Part shown: piece after piece, positions 54,985 to 62,569 of the stretch | Layout of the letters: every line of letters begins with the position of its first letter | How positions within the stretch are numbered: the first letter of the stretch is position 1 | Assembly (NCBI RefSeq): GCF_021513275.1 | Contig: NZ_CP090978.1 | Location: 372,001-436,000 of the forward strand | Origin: Paenibacillus hexagrammi | Lineage (GTDB): Bacteria; Bacillota; Bacilli; Paenibacillales; NBRC-103111 | Length of the DNA stretch: 64,000 nt | Direction of reading: 5' to 3' | The notes under the pieces: generated by a model | The model's input: the letters and a program-made list of their open reading frames with translations, nothing else | Told to the model about the DNA's origin: nothing | Databases searched by the model: none | Position numbers and translations under genes: made by a program

Positions 54985-57201
54985 GTGTGGGATGCTTCCT
55001 GGTATGAGCAGGTGAATCCGCAGAGTACGGACATCCAAGGTAAATATGGCTGGGATGTGCCGCAAGGAACATGGAAAATCAAATATGAAAAAGATGGCTA
55101 TGACACGGCCTACAGCGGTGAAATGGATGTACCGCCTCCGCGCTTTGAGGTTAACATCCCCCTGGTATCCAAGCATACTGCCAAGCTCGATTGGATCCGA
55201 GCCTATCCGACTGAAAACGAAAATCATATCAAGCTTCGCTTCACCAAGCCGATTGATATGACAGGTGTTGACCTGAATCAAGCCATCAAGATTACGGATC
55301 GAAACGGCTCCTCTGACAATCCTTCCGTTGTAGCGGGGACAGTAGCAGCAGTCGATTCGGAGACTGTAGACGGCAAGACGCTGGCTATGGAGTTTGAATT
55401 CACACCGGAGGCGAGCTTGAATCCGGGAGGAGAATATGGGTATTCGGTAAGCGGCACCCTCTTGACTTATGCAGGGGTTCCGGTTGGAGGGGAACTAGCC
55501 GGTACTGTTACAGTCGGGGATTCGATCATACCGCATAAGGTTCAGGACCTCAGCGCAGGTATCTCCGGCGGAAAATTAACCGTCATGTGGTCGATTCCGA
55601 AGGATGCAGAGGATCAGCCTGTCGACCGCGATTTGAAGTCCTTTGAAATAACAGTGACGCAGCCAGGAAAAGACGGTGCCTCCACCGTGTGGACGGTACC
55701 GGCGTCTCAGACTTGGGCGATGAAGGAGGGCTTCTCGGAATCGCAGGCTTATGAAATCAGGGTAGCTGCGGTTGATGAATGGTCTAACCGTTCTGAAATG
55801 GATGAGGAGCCTTGGAAATGGCAGCCTGCCGTCGCGGCGCAGGATTGGACGGCGCCTCCGGTGGTCAGCGGACTGCAGGTTACATCCGCAAGTTCAGACA
55901 GGATCGCCGTATCATGGAATCCTTCATCGGCGCTGGATCTCGACCACTATGCCGTGCATTGGTTGGAAAAAGGTGCAGAGCCGCAAATCCAAACGATACC
56001 GAAGACAGAAACGAGCTACACCATGCTTGGTCTTAAAGCGGAAACAGCCTATGACATTAGCGTTACAGCAGTGGATGGCGCAGGCAATGAGTCTGGTGCT
56101 GAAACTGTGACGGCCACTACGGTAGTATCTGGAGGTGGCACCGGCGACGACGGAAACGGCGATGGTGGAAGCGACGACGACGGAAACAACGGCGGTGGCA
56201 CTGGTCATGGAAGCAGCACGGATTCCAATCCGTCCAGCTGGACCGTTCCTGCTGCAGGTGGTACATTCCGTACCTCTGACGGTATGTGGCAGCTCGAGGT
56301 TCCGAACGAAGCCTTCGCTGGAGAGGCGAAGCTGCAATACCTGGCTAAGCCTGATGGAGCAAGCAATCTGCCTGCCGGATACCAAGCATACGGCGGAACA
56401 TTACTGCTAAGCGGAGAGAACATCAGTCTAGCTAAGAACTTGAAGCTATCCGTCAGTTACCGTCCCGAAGCGTTGGGTTCAATGGATCCCCGCCGGTTAG
56501 GTATCTACAAGAAGGATGCTTCGGCACCTGAAGGCTGGAGATTTATCGGAGGGACTGCAGATACAGCGAACCATCGTTTCACAGCTCAAGTTAAAGAGCT
56601 GGGTGAATACGCGCTGCTGGTCTACGATCATCCTTTCCGTGATATGAAAGGTCATTGGAGCCAGACTGAAGTCAATGTGCTGGTAAGCAGGCACATCGTA
56701 TCAGGGGTATCCGAGAACGCGTTTGATCCCGAACGCCAAATTACCAGAGCGGAAGTAACCAAACTGCTCGTGTCTCTCCTGCAGCATAGGGCCTCCTCGG
56801 AGGAGCTGCTCACAACAAAAGGAGCAGCGGTATTCGAGGACGTCTCCAACGATGCCTGGTACGCCCCTTATGTGCAGACGGCTGCGGCAAACGGTCTGAT
56901 TGAAGGGGAGAACGGACAGTTCCGTCCGGAGGATCCTGTAACTCGTCAGGAGCTAGCGTTGCTCTTTACCCGGTTCGCCCGGTTGGCGAAGCTGGACCTG
57001 CCGAAGCCGGACGCAAGCGTTTTGAAGCCTTACCGTGATGCGAACCAACTGCCTGACTGGGCCCAAGCGGACTTTGCTCAAGCAGTGGCAATAGGCTGGA
57101 TCCACGGCGTACAGGACGACGCTGTCGATCCGACGGGTAAAGCGACTCGCGCTCAGACAGCGGTTATGCTGCTGCGTCTCATGGAGAGCTTAGGTGAGTA
57201 A
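54985..57201 (+). CDS. Giant S-layer protein, C-terminal segment with three SLH domains
   Basis: 738 residues in this frame; real coding extends upstream to about 54936 (GVTATALELNPDSG). It contains an Ig/SbsA-like domain (IKLRFTKPIDMTGVDLNQA), two FN3 domains (second: DRIAVSWNPSSALDLDHYA), a Gly/Asp-rich linker (GGGTGDDGNGDGGSDDDG), a beta domain that often precedes SLH repeats, and three SLH domains (FRDMKGHWSQTEVNVLV; FEDVSNDAWYAPYVQTAAA; YRDANQLPDWAQADFAQAV). The whole corrected protein is about 2800 residues, anchored to the wall by the SLH domains. Confidence 0.87.
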   Translation: MWDASWYEQVNPQSTDIQGKYGWDVPQGTWKIKYEKDGYDTAYSGEMDVPPPRFEVNIPLVSKHTAKLDWIRAYPTENENHIKLRFTKPIDMTGVDLNQAIKITDRNGSSDNPSVVAGTVAAVDSETVDGKTLAMEFEFTPEASLNPGGEYGYSVSGTLLTYAGVPVGGELAGTVTVGDSIIPHKVQDLSAGISGGKLTVMWSIPKDAEDQPVDRDLKSFEITVTQPGKDGASTVWTVPASQTWAMKEGFSESQAYEIRVAAVDEWSNRSEMDEEPWKWQPAVAAQDWTAPPVVSGLQVTSASSDRIAVSWNPSSALDLDHYAVHWLEKGAEPQIQTIPKTETSYTMLGLKAETAYDISVTAVDGAGNESGAETVTATTVVSGGGTGDDGNGDGGSDDDGNNGGGTGHGSSTDSNPSSWTVPAAGGTFRTSDGMWQLEVPNEAFAGEAKLQYLAKPDGASNLPAGYQAYGGTLLLSGENISLAKNLKLSVSYRPEALGSMDPRRLGIYKKDASAPEGWRFIGGTADTANHRFTAQVKELGEYALLVYDHPFRDMKGHWSQTEVNVLVSRHIVSGVSENAFDPERQITRAEVTKLLVSLLQHRASSEELLTTKGAAVFEDVSNDAWYAPYVQTAAANGLIEGENGQFRPEDPVTRQELALLFTRFARLAKLDLPKPDASVLKPYRDANQLPDWAQADFAQAVAIGWIHGVQDDAVDPTGKATRAQTAVMLLRLMESLGE

Positions 57202-57505
57202 GGACATAACTTCAGGATAGAAAAACGGCCCGGTCCGTCGATCTACCGCTGTGCAGAGCAGAGTATGAGTTGCGCTCAAGATTGGCGCGTGTAGAATAAT
57301 TGGACGCAGCTTCGAGTAAGCTCAACCCGGCAGCTGCATCCATGTAAGGGCATGCCTAGTACTACCCAAGCGGCACCTCCGGCGATAGATTGCCGGGGGT
57401 GTTTTCGCAGCAGGGATGAAGGAAATTCAACCTATTGCAAGAACGCGCAATCCGGTATACTGGTTTAAAAGAATGCGATTCCGACAAGTTGGGGGAACGG
57501 CGGTC
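57202..57505. other. Gap with a terminator (57374-57405); leader structure uncertain
   Basis: CACCTCCGGC (57374-57383) pairs with GCCGGGGGTG (57392-57401), one G-U pair, followed by TTTTC. About 170 nt before it contain several short dyads (for example AGCTTCGAGTAAGCT) that could be part of a structured leader, but I could not match a riboswitch class. The terminator could end the S-layer transcript or attenuate the response-regulator gene. Confidence 0.5.
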
Positions 57506-58105
57506 ATGAATAAAATCAAAGTGATGCTCGTGGAGGATGATACGTTCTGGCAGCAGGCATTGTCTGAGGATCTGGGTGAGGAGCCGGACATTGAGATAGT
57601 CCGAATTGTTTCATCCAAGGAGGAGGCCATCCCCGCCGCGGATGAAGGCGGCTTGGATGTCGTGCTGATGGACATTAATCTGACCGAGAATCGTCTGGAT
57701 GGTCTGGAGGCTACTCGGGAGATCATGAGCATGGCCGGTTCTTCCGGACCCAGGATCATCATGCTGACATCGCTTCAGGACAAAGACATTATCGTGCGCT
57801 CCTTCCAGAACGGGGCTGTCAACTACATCTCAAAATCCAACTATAAAGATATGGTGCAGGCCATCCGCGACGCAGCGGCCAACAAGCTGTCGCTGCATCC
57901 GGACGCAGGCCCTGCTCTGCTGCAGGAAATTAAGCTCAGCCAGCTAACACCGTCCGAACGGGAAATCTATGAGCTGCGCGAGAAGGGCATGTCGCGGACC
58001 GAGATGTCCCGGTCGCTGAACAAATCGCTCAGCACGATCAAAACTCAACTCCGAAGTATCCGGGATAAGCTTCCCTTCGGCAGTAAAAAAGGACCTGACG
58101 CTTAA
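57506..58105 (+). CDS. NarL/FixJ-type response regulator (orphan)
   Basis: 199 residues from ATG 57506 (GGGGGA 9 nt upstream; the frame opens earlier at 57416 without a ribosome-binding site). The receiver domain has VEDD near the N-terminus, the phospho-acceptor Asp in DVVLMDINL and the conserved Lys in YISKSNY. The C-terminal LuxR-type helix-turn-helix is LTPSEREIYELREKGMSRT then SLNKSLSTIKTQLRSI. No histidine kinase gene is adjacent, so it is an orphan here. Two near-identical terminator hairpins follow. Confidence 0.88.
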   Translation: MNKIKVMLVEDDTFWQQALSEDLGEEPDIEIVRIVSSKEEAIPAADEGGLDVVLMDINLTENRLDGLEATREIMSMAGSSGPRIIMLTSLQDKDIIVRSFQNGAVNYISKSNYKDMVQAIRDAAANKLSLHPDAGPALLQEIKLSQLTPSEREIYELREKGMSRTEMSRSLNKSLSTIKTQLRSIRDKLPFGSKKGPDA

Positions 58106-58124
58106 ATGTCAGGTCCTCATTTTG
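58091..58124 (+). terminator. First of two copied terminators
   Basis: GGACCTGAC (58091-58099) pairs with GTCAGGTCC (58108-58116), followed by a T-rich tract. The hairpin overlaps the stop codon of the response-regulator gene. Confidence 0.8.
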
Positions 58125-58135
58125 TCGATCAAGCA

Positions 58136-58190
58136 GGGTCCATTACAAGTTTCAGTAGCTTTTCTCCGAGTGCTGTTGACATTTTGTTAT
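58136..58190 (-). pseudogene. Short 3'-tail relic shared with 9376-9428
   Basis: About 37 of 50 positions match 9376-9428 (shared blocks CCATTAC, GCTTTTCTCC and CTGTTGACAT). On the minus strand it reads LGEKLLKLVMDPA then a stop, like the C-terminus of a lost protein. A weaker third copy at 30831-30862 reads QELLKLVMNL. Parent family unknown. Confidence 0.45.
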
Positions 58191-58295
58191 TCGATTGAAA
58201 TAAAAGCTTCTAAGGTGATAACCAAACTGTCAAAGGCAACCGCTACGCTTCTCCGAAAACTACTGAGCTCTTCATTCCAGCTTATCAACACTCTC

Positions 58296-58327
58296 AGGAC
58301 CTGACGCTTACATGTCAGGTCCCTTTT
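58296..58327 (+). terminator. Second copy of the GGACCTGAC terminator
   Basis: The same stem as at 58091 (GGACCTGAC, GTCAGGTCC; loop GCTTACAT versus GCTTAAAT), 205 bp downstream, followed by CTTTTTG. It also faces the 3' end of the minus-strand hcp gene. Confidence 0.8.
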
Positions 58328-58337
58328 TGCTGCTAAT

Positions 58338-59633
58338 TCAATGTGACAAGCCTAGCATAGTCCTCATGTCCTCTTGAGCGCTGCCGATCAGCTTCAATCC
58401 GAATTTTTCGACCAGCACGTTTAATACGCCTTCGCTTACGAATTCCGGCGGCTTAGGTCCGATGCGGATATCTTGAATGCCTAAGCTGAACAAGCCGAGA
58501 AGGATCGCTACTGCTTTTTGCTCGAACCAAGACAGGACAATGCTCACCGGCAGATCATTGACACTGCAGCCGAATGCATCGGCCAGTGCCAGGGCGATTT
58601 TAACGGTGGACCCGGAATTGTTGCATTGGCCCAAGTCGATATACCGGGGAATCGAAGTACCTGGAACCGTTCCGTAATCGACGTCATTAAAACGGAATTT
58701 GCCGCAAGAGGTGGTGAGAATGACCGTTTCAGGAGGCAAGGAGGTAGCCAGTTCCCTATAATATTCGCCTCCCGTGCCAGGTGCATCGCAGCCCGCGATG
58801 ACGAAGAAGCGTTTGATTTTGCCGTCTTTGACGGCTTGAATGATTTCAGGCGCCAATCCGATGACCGTTTCGTGGTGGAATCCAGTGGTCAGGACCTGAT
58901 CGGATTCCATATTCGCTTCCGGCAAAGACAGTGCTTTCTCGATTAAGGGGGAGAAGTCTTCGCCAACAATTTTCGTTACGCCCTCGAGTCCAGCGACTTC
59001 GTAGGAGAAGAAGCGATCCGCATAGGTTCCCTTAATCGGCATGACGCAATTCGTAGTCGCTAGAATGGCGCCCGGGAATTTTTCAAAAAGACGACGTTGG
59101 TCAAACCAGGCCTTGCCGATATTTCCTTTGAGATGGCTATACTTCTTCAGCTCCGGATAGCCGTGGGCAGGCAGCATTTCCGAGTGGGTGTAAATATTGA
59201 TGGCTTTGCCATCCGTTTGCTTTAGCAATTCCTCAAGCGCATATAGATTATGACCGGTGACAACGATACATTTTCCTTCAATTTTATTCTGGGAAACGAC
59301 GACCGGCTGCGGGATGCCGAAATGAGTCGTATGTGCACGATCCAGAACATCCATAATTTTGACTGCAGCAGAGCCGACTTTCATGGCCATATCTAGATGC
59401 TCCTGCAGGTTGAAATTGGAGTTCGTCAATGTCAGATAGAGCGCTTCATGCGTAATTTTGTCTACTTCAGGATCTGTATAGCCAAGCTGCCTTGCATGCG
59501 TTGCATAAGCGGCGATCCCTTTTAAAGCAAAGATCATCGTATCTTGAAGGCTTGCGATAGTCTCATCTTTTCCACATACCCCAACCACTTTACATCCGCC
59601 CGCAGGCGTTTGTTCACATTGATAACAGAACAT
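58338..59633 (-). CDS. hcp: Hydroxylamine reductase / hybrid-cluster protein
   Basis: 431 residues from ATG 59633 (GGGGAG 9 nt upstream), starting MFCYQCEQTPAGGCKVVGVC. The spacing of the first cysteines (FCYQC, then C, then C) is the class's Fe-S cluster motif. Hybrid-cluster ligands appear as GCDAPGTGGEYY, TTSCGKFRFNDVDYG and LGQCNNSGSTVKIAL. At this length it belongs to the shorter class lacking the middle helical insertion. HCP proteins act as NO or hydroxylamine reductases and protein S-nitrosylases under anaerobic nitrosative stress. A perfect FNR-type site sits at -41.5 from the inferred transcription start. Confidence 0.93.
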   Translation of the reverse strand: MFCYQCEQTPAGGCKVVGVCGKDETIASLQDTMIFALKGIAAYATHARQLGYTDPEVDKITHEALYLTLTNSNFNLQEHLDMAMKVGSAAVKIMDVLDRAHTTHFGIPQPVVVSQNKIEGKCIVVTGHNLYALEELLKQTDGKAINIYTHSEMLPAHGYPELKKYSHLKGNIGKAWFDQRRLFEKFPGAILATTNCVMPIKGTYADRFFSYEVAGLEGVTKIVGEDFSPLIEKALSLPEANMESDQVLTTGFHHETVIGLAPEIIQAVKDGKIKRFFVIAGCDAPGTGGEYYRELATSLPPETVILTTSCGKFRFNDVDYGTVPGTSIPRYIDLGQCNNSGSTVKIALALADAFGCSVNDLPVSIVLSWFEQKAVAILLGLFSLGIQDIRIGPKPPEFVSEGVLNVLVEKFGLKLIGSAQEDMRTMLGLSH

Positions 59634-59664
59634 CTCACACATCTCCCCATCTGGTAATGGGTCC

Positions 59665-59707
59665 ATTATATAGGGCGGCAGTTCGGCGATATGTGATTCT
59701 TGTCACA
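59665..59707 (-). promoter_or_regulatory. hcp promoter with FNR/CRP-type site at -41.5
   Basis: On the minus strand -10 TATAAT is at 59670-59665, placing +1 near 59658. The perfect dyad TGTGA-TTCTTG-TCACA is at 59692-59707 with centre 59699.5, i.e. -41.5. That is the class II position used by FNR, and TGTGA-N6-TCACA is the Bacillus Fnr consensus. There is no good -35, as expected for an activated promoter. Confidence 0.82.
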
Positions 59708-59800
59708 CCTGCAACGGGCTTCTCATAACCTTCACGATTTGTTCTTTTCATCGCCACATTTTTTGCCCAGATGAACTTCACAGGCGGGAGCTATGGCTAA

Positions 59801-60766
59801 TTACTTGTTCCCTAACACAGCTGCTCTTTCCTGGAATCCTTCTATAACTTCTTTCGGTATTTCCCTAATTTTGATATCGCCGCCTAAGAAAAGCAGCCAA
59901 TTCGTAATTTCGGCCAATTCGTCTGGAGAATGAACATGGACGTACGTCTTTACAATAGCCGTAGTCTGAAAAGGATTCGTATAGGAAAGTGTAATGTTTA
60001 AGGGATGGTACTTTTTGAATTGAGCAATCGCCTTGGGACCAAGCTCGACAACCAGGTTGATGGCTTTCTCCTGCTTGCTTAGCCGCTCTGCAATCTTCTT
60101 ATTGCTTAACCTTTTTTTCTCGGGGTATGGTTTGACATCGGTGAGATTATCGACGGGAATGATCCGCCTCTTTTCCTCCTTCAGGTCGAAGCCTTCGATT
60201 TGCCAAGAGCTTTTTTCACGATATAGGCGCAAGAGATAGACGGAATAGGACTTGATCTCCCTTCCTTCTTCTAAGGAAATCACTAAGTAGCGGTCTACAA
60301 GAAGAGTTTGAATGAATTGTTCTAACATAGGATGGGGAAGGTCTGACAAATCAAGGAGGTCAGGATTGTAGGGATTGGTACCTTCGAAGAGCAAGATTTG
60401 ATTTAACAGGACAAGATCATCCTGCTGGTTTTGAGAGATGAGACCGAGTAGTTTTTCCGCTAAAGAGTGGCGGCTCTTGAGGTAAGGAAGCTGTAAATTT
60501 CGTGTGGCCATGAAGGCGATAAAAAGGGCTTTAATCTCATTATCAGTAAATCTGACAGTGGGCAGGACAGAGTTTTTCATCACAAAATAACCCCCGTCCC
60601 TCCCGACTTCGGCGACTAGCGGCATTCCCATCGCTTCAATTTCCCTGATATCTCGAATCGCCGTCGAACGGGAAATGTGAAACTCTTGCATGATTTCCGA
60701 AATGGTAAAATGAGCGCGGTTGTTGATGTACCGCATGATGATGTTAATCCGTTCTACTTTTTTCAT
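59801..60766 (-). CDS. WYL-domain transcriptional regulator (YafY/DeoR-like)
   Basis: 321 residues. The N-terminal HTH_11 winged helix is INIIMRYINNRAHFTISEI, followed by FHISRSTAIRDIREIEAMG. A middle WYL domain (REKSSWQIEGFDLKEEKRR) senses a ligand in this family, and a WCX extension closes the protein. It is divergent from the DoxX/GyrI genes. Upstream of it, and again between DoxX and GyrI, lies the same ~50-bp element, the probable operator. Confidence 0.87.
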   Translation of the reverse strand: MKKVERINIIMRYINNRAHFTISEIMQEFHISRSTAIRDIREIEAMGMPLVAEVGRDGGYFVMKNSVLPTVRFTDNEIKALFIAFMATRNLQLPYLKSRHSLAEKLLGLISQNQQDDLVLLNQILLFEGTNPYNPDLLDLSDLPHPMLEQFIQTLLVDRYLVISLEEGREIKSYSVYLLRLYREKSSWQIEGFDLKEEKRRIIPVDNLTDVKPYPEKKRLSNKKIAERLSKQEKAINLVVELGPKAIAQFKKYHPLNITLSYTNPFQTTAIVKTYVHVHSPDELAEITNWLLFLGGDIKIREIPKEVIEGFQERAAVLGNK

Positions 60767-60777
60767 CGTAACCTCTA

Positions 60778-60830
60778 AACAGTATCATTTTTTGACATGA
60801 TTAGTGATTATTATAAACCTATCAAGTAGA
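60778..60830. promoter_or_regulatory. WYL-region element, copy 1
   Basis: AACAGTATCATTTTTTGAC begins a ~52-bp element, with ATGATT and CCTATCAAGT further on. It shares most positions with 61329-61379. It holds TTGACA and the dyad ATCAT/ATGAT, and sits between the WYL gene and the DoxX gene. Confidence 0.7.
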
Positions 60831-60902
60831 AAAACAAAATGACTTAAAGAAATTAAAGAGGAGGCTTGATGTCAAATACACGAGACTAAAGGAGGAATAG
60901 GA

Positions 60903-61329
60903 ATGAGTACGAGTACCGGCAGTGAAAAAAATCGCAGAGGTTGTAACCCGCCCTATTGGGAGAATAATCGCTTATTGGACCGTCACCATATTTCTTGCGA
61001 TCTCTATATCATTAAGCGGTATTGGGCAATTGATGCGATTTGGTGGTAATGTGGATGTAGTGACGCATATAGGCTTTCCGCTATACATCACAAACATTCT
61101 TGGAGCTTGGAAATTGCTTGGAGTCATTGCGATCGTCATACCAGGTTTTCCGCGGCTTAAGGAGTGGGCTTACAGCGGCATCTTTTTTCTAATGACGGGT
61201 GCGGCCTTATCTCATGCGTTCGCTCATGATTACGGCGATGGTGGATTTCATATGATTCTTCCACTCTTCTATGCCGCGCTTGCTATCGCGTCTTGGGCGC
61301 TGCGTCCGAAAAGCCGCAAACTTTTTTAA
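60903..61329 (+). CDS. DoxX-like membrane protein, frameshifted at an A7 run
   Basis: About 140 residues. AAAGGAGG (60888-60894) points to ATG 60903 (MSTSTGSEK...), but an A7 run (60925-60931) shifts that frame. With six A it reads SEKIAEVVTRPIGRIIAYW, continuing in the frame that opens at GTG 60922. Four membrane helices follow (TIFLAISISLSGIGQL; LGAWKLLGVIAIVIPGF; and two more), the DoxX/DUF4267-like pattern. As written, only translation from GTG 60922 gives the full protein. It is in the regulon of the divergent WYL protein, judging by the shared upstream element. Confidence 0.75.
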
Positions 61330-61379
61330 ACAGTATCATATTTTGACATGATTTAAGGTTATGATAGACCTATCAAGTG
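61329..61379. promoter_or_regulatory. WYL-region element, copy 2
   Basis: AACAGTATCATATTTTGAC, then ATGATT...CCTATCAAGTG. It repeats the element at 60778-60830, begins inside the DoxX stop codon and lies 44 bp before the GyrI-like gene. It probably lets that gene respond to the same regulator. Confidence 0.7.
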
Positions 61380-61422
61380 AAATACAAATCAAATTCATCC
61401 ATTCAAAAAAGGAGCTGGGATC

Positions 61423-61902
61423 ATGGCAACGTACACTTTTGAGGAAAAAGACAGCTTTATCGTTCTTGGTATTGGAACAGAGCTGAAAAGCAATTACACG
61501 GATTATGCAGGCATGAACAAGGAGAAGGAAACCTTTTGGCGGACAGTGGAGCAGGATGGAAGGCTTGACACGTTAAAGGCTGTAGCCGCGAACAACTACA
61601 TCTTTGCTGTAAACGAAGCGGTGAATCACAAGATGATGTATTACGCCGGCGTCATGACAGAAGCATCAATACCGGAAGAACACAGAGTGATCCAATTCCC
61701 TAAGGGACAATACCTCGTCGTTAAAGGTGAGGGGAGGACGGCTGATGAGCTCAGTAGTATGCTTACTGGCGTTGCTTTTGGCCAAGTCCTGCCGACAGTT
61801 GATCAATACGCCTATGTTGGCGGGCCCAATGCAACCGTTGAGATGGGACAGCGGGACGGCCTCATATATGGGGAGATGTGGATTCCGGTTGTAGAGAAGT
61901 AA
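61423..61902 (+). CDS. GyrI-like effector-binding domain protein
   Basis: 159 residues, entirely a GyrI-like/AraC effector-binding fold (FEEKDSFIVLGIGTELKSN; KMMYYAGVMTEASIPEEHR; RVIQFPKGQYLVVKGEG). Stand-alone members bind small hydrophobic or drug-like molecules, or hydrolyse them. GGAGC precedes ATG 61423 at normal spacing. It lies between the two WYL-linked genes and a conserved hypothetical; probable co-regulation by the WYL protein. Confidence 0.82.
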   Translation: MATYTFEEKDSFIVLGIGTELKSNYTDYAGMNKEKETFWRTVEQDGRLDTLKAVAANNYIFAVNEAVNHKMMYYAGVMTEASIPEEHRVIQFPKGQYLVVKGEGRTADELSSMLTGVAFGQVLPTVDQYAYVGGPNATVEMGQRDGLIYGEMWIPVVEK

Positions 61903-61927
61903 ACGGGATCAGTAGGAGGAATGTGGA

Positions 61928-62395
61928 ATGTCCACGATCGTTGATTTTAAACATGTATCTACGGTTGGTCTGGAATCTTCACCAGTAGCGGAAACGCTAG
62001 CAGGGCTGCGGGCGAATGAAGCCCGGTACTTTATGAACAAATACAAGCACGAATTTACGGTCGTGCCAGCTAGTGAAAGCCAGGAGACACTTGCATATGT
62101 GCAACGAGTTTTAAAAGAAGAACGCGGTATTGAGTTTGCGGCCAAACCCTTAGAAACATCGCGTTTTCAAGTCGAAAATATCAAGTGGGCCTTCGTCTTT
62201 TATGAGGATGGTCTAGTGGTCAACGTGCTGTATACGGTGGATGACCCTAAGAAGCGAGCCGTTGGATTTAAGCTATCTGAGGGGATGGAAGTACCTAAGG
62301 AGCTGGAGGAAAAGAAGTTCAAGTTTGCAAGACAGAAGTCCAAGCTGGCTGGGACGATTCGAGGTTCTTTCTTCGTGATTAAAAGAGAATATTGA
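61928..62395 (+). CDS. Conserved hypothetical protein
   Basis: 155 residues from ATG 61928 (AGGAGG 8 nt upstream), 25 nt after the GyrI-like gene, so probably cotranscribed. A soluble, charged alpha/beta protein (LAGLRANEARYFMNKYKHE; VENIKWAFVFYEDGLVVNV) with no signal peptide, membrane helix or catalytic motif that I recognise. Two terminator hairpins follow. Function unknown. Confidence 0.7.
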   Translation: MSTIVDFKHVSTVGLESSPVAETLAGLRANEARYFMNKYKHEFTVVPASESQETLAYVQRVLKEERGIEFAAKPLETSRFQVENIKWAFVFYEDGLVVNVLYTVDDPKKRAVGFKLSEGMEVPKELEEKKFKFARQKSKLAGTIRGSFFVIKREY

Positions 62396-62403
62396 AGCAA
62401 TGA

Positions 62404-62490
62404 ACGCCCCTTAGATTGGATCGGTTGCCGAGAAGGCTAGTCCGATATCTATTCTAAGGGGCGTATTTCACACCCTTTTGGGTGTTTTTT
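62404..62490 (+). terminator. Double hairpin terminator after the WYL-linked genes
   Basis: A long stem ACGCCCCTTAGA/TCTAAGGGGCGT (62404-62415, 62453-62464) is followed by a compact ACACCC-TTTT-GGGTGT hairpin (62470-62485) with a T tract. Confidence 0.82.
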
Positions 62491-62569
62491 ATTTGCAATA
62501 AATTTGCCGATGGAATGATCGGTGAACCGGGCTTAAATCATGGCGATAGTATTGGGATAGCAACGATGA

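Noticed and set aside
57230-57405. Riboswitch (c-di-AMP, cobalamin or SAM type) before the response regulator
   Set aside because: Short dyads and a terminator are present, but the conserved core boxes of these classes could not be found.
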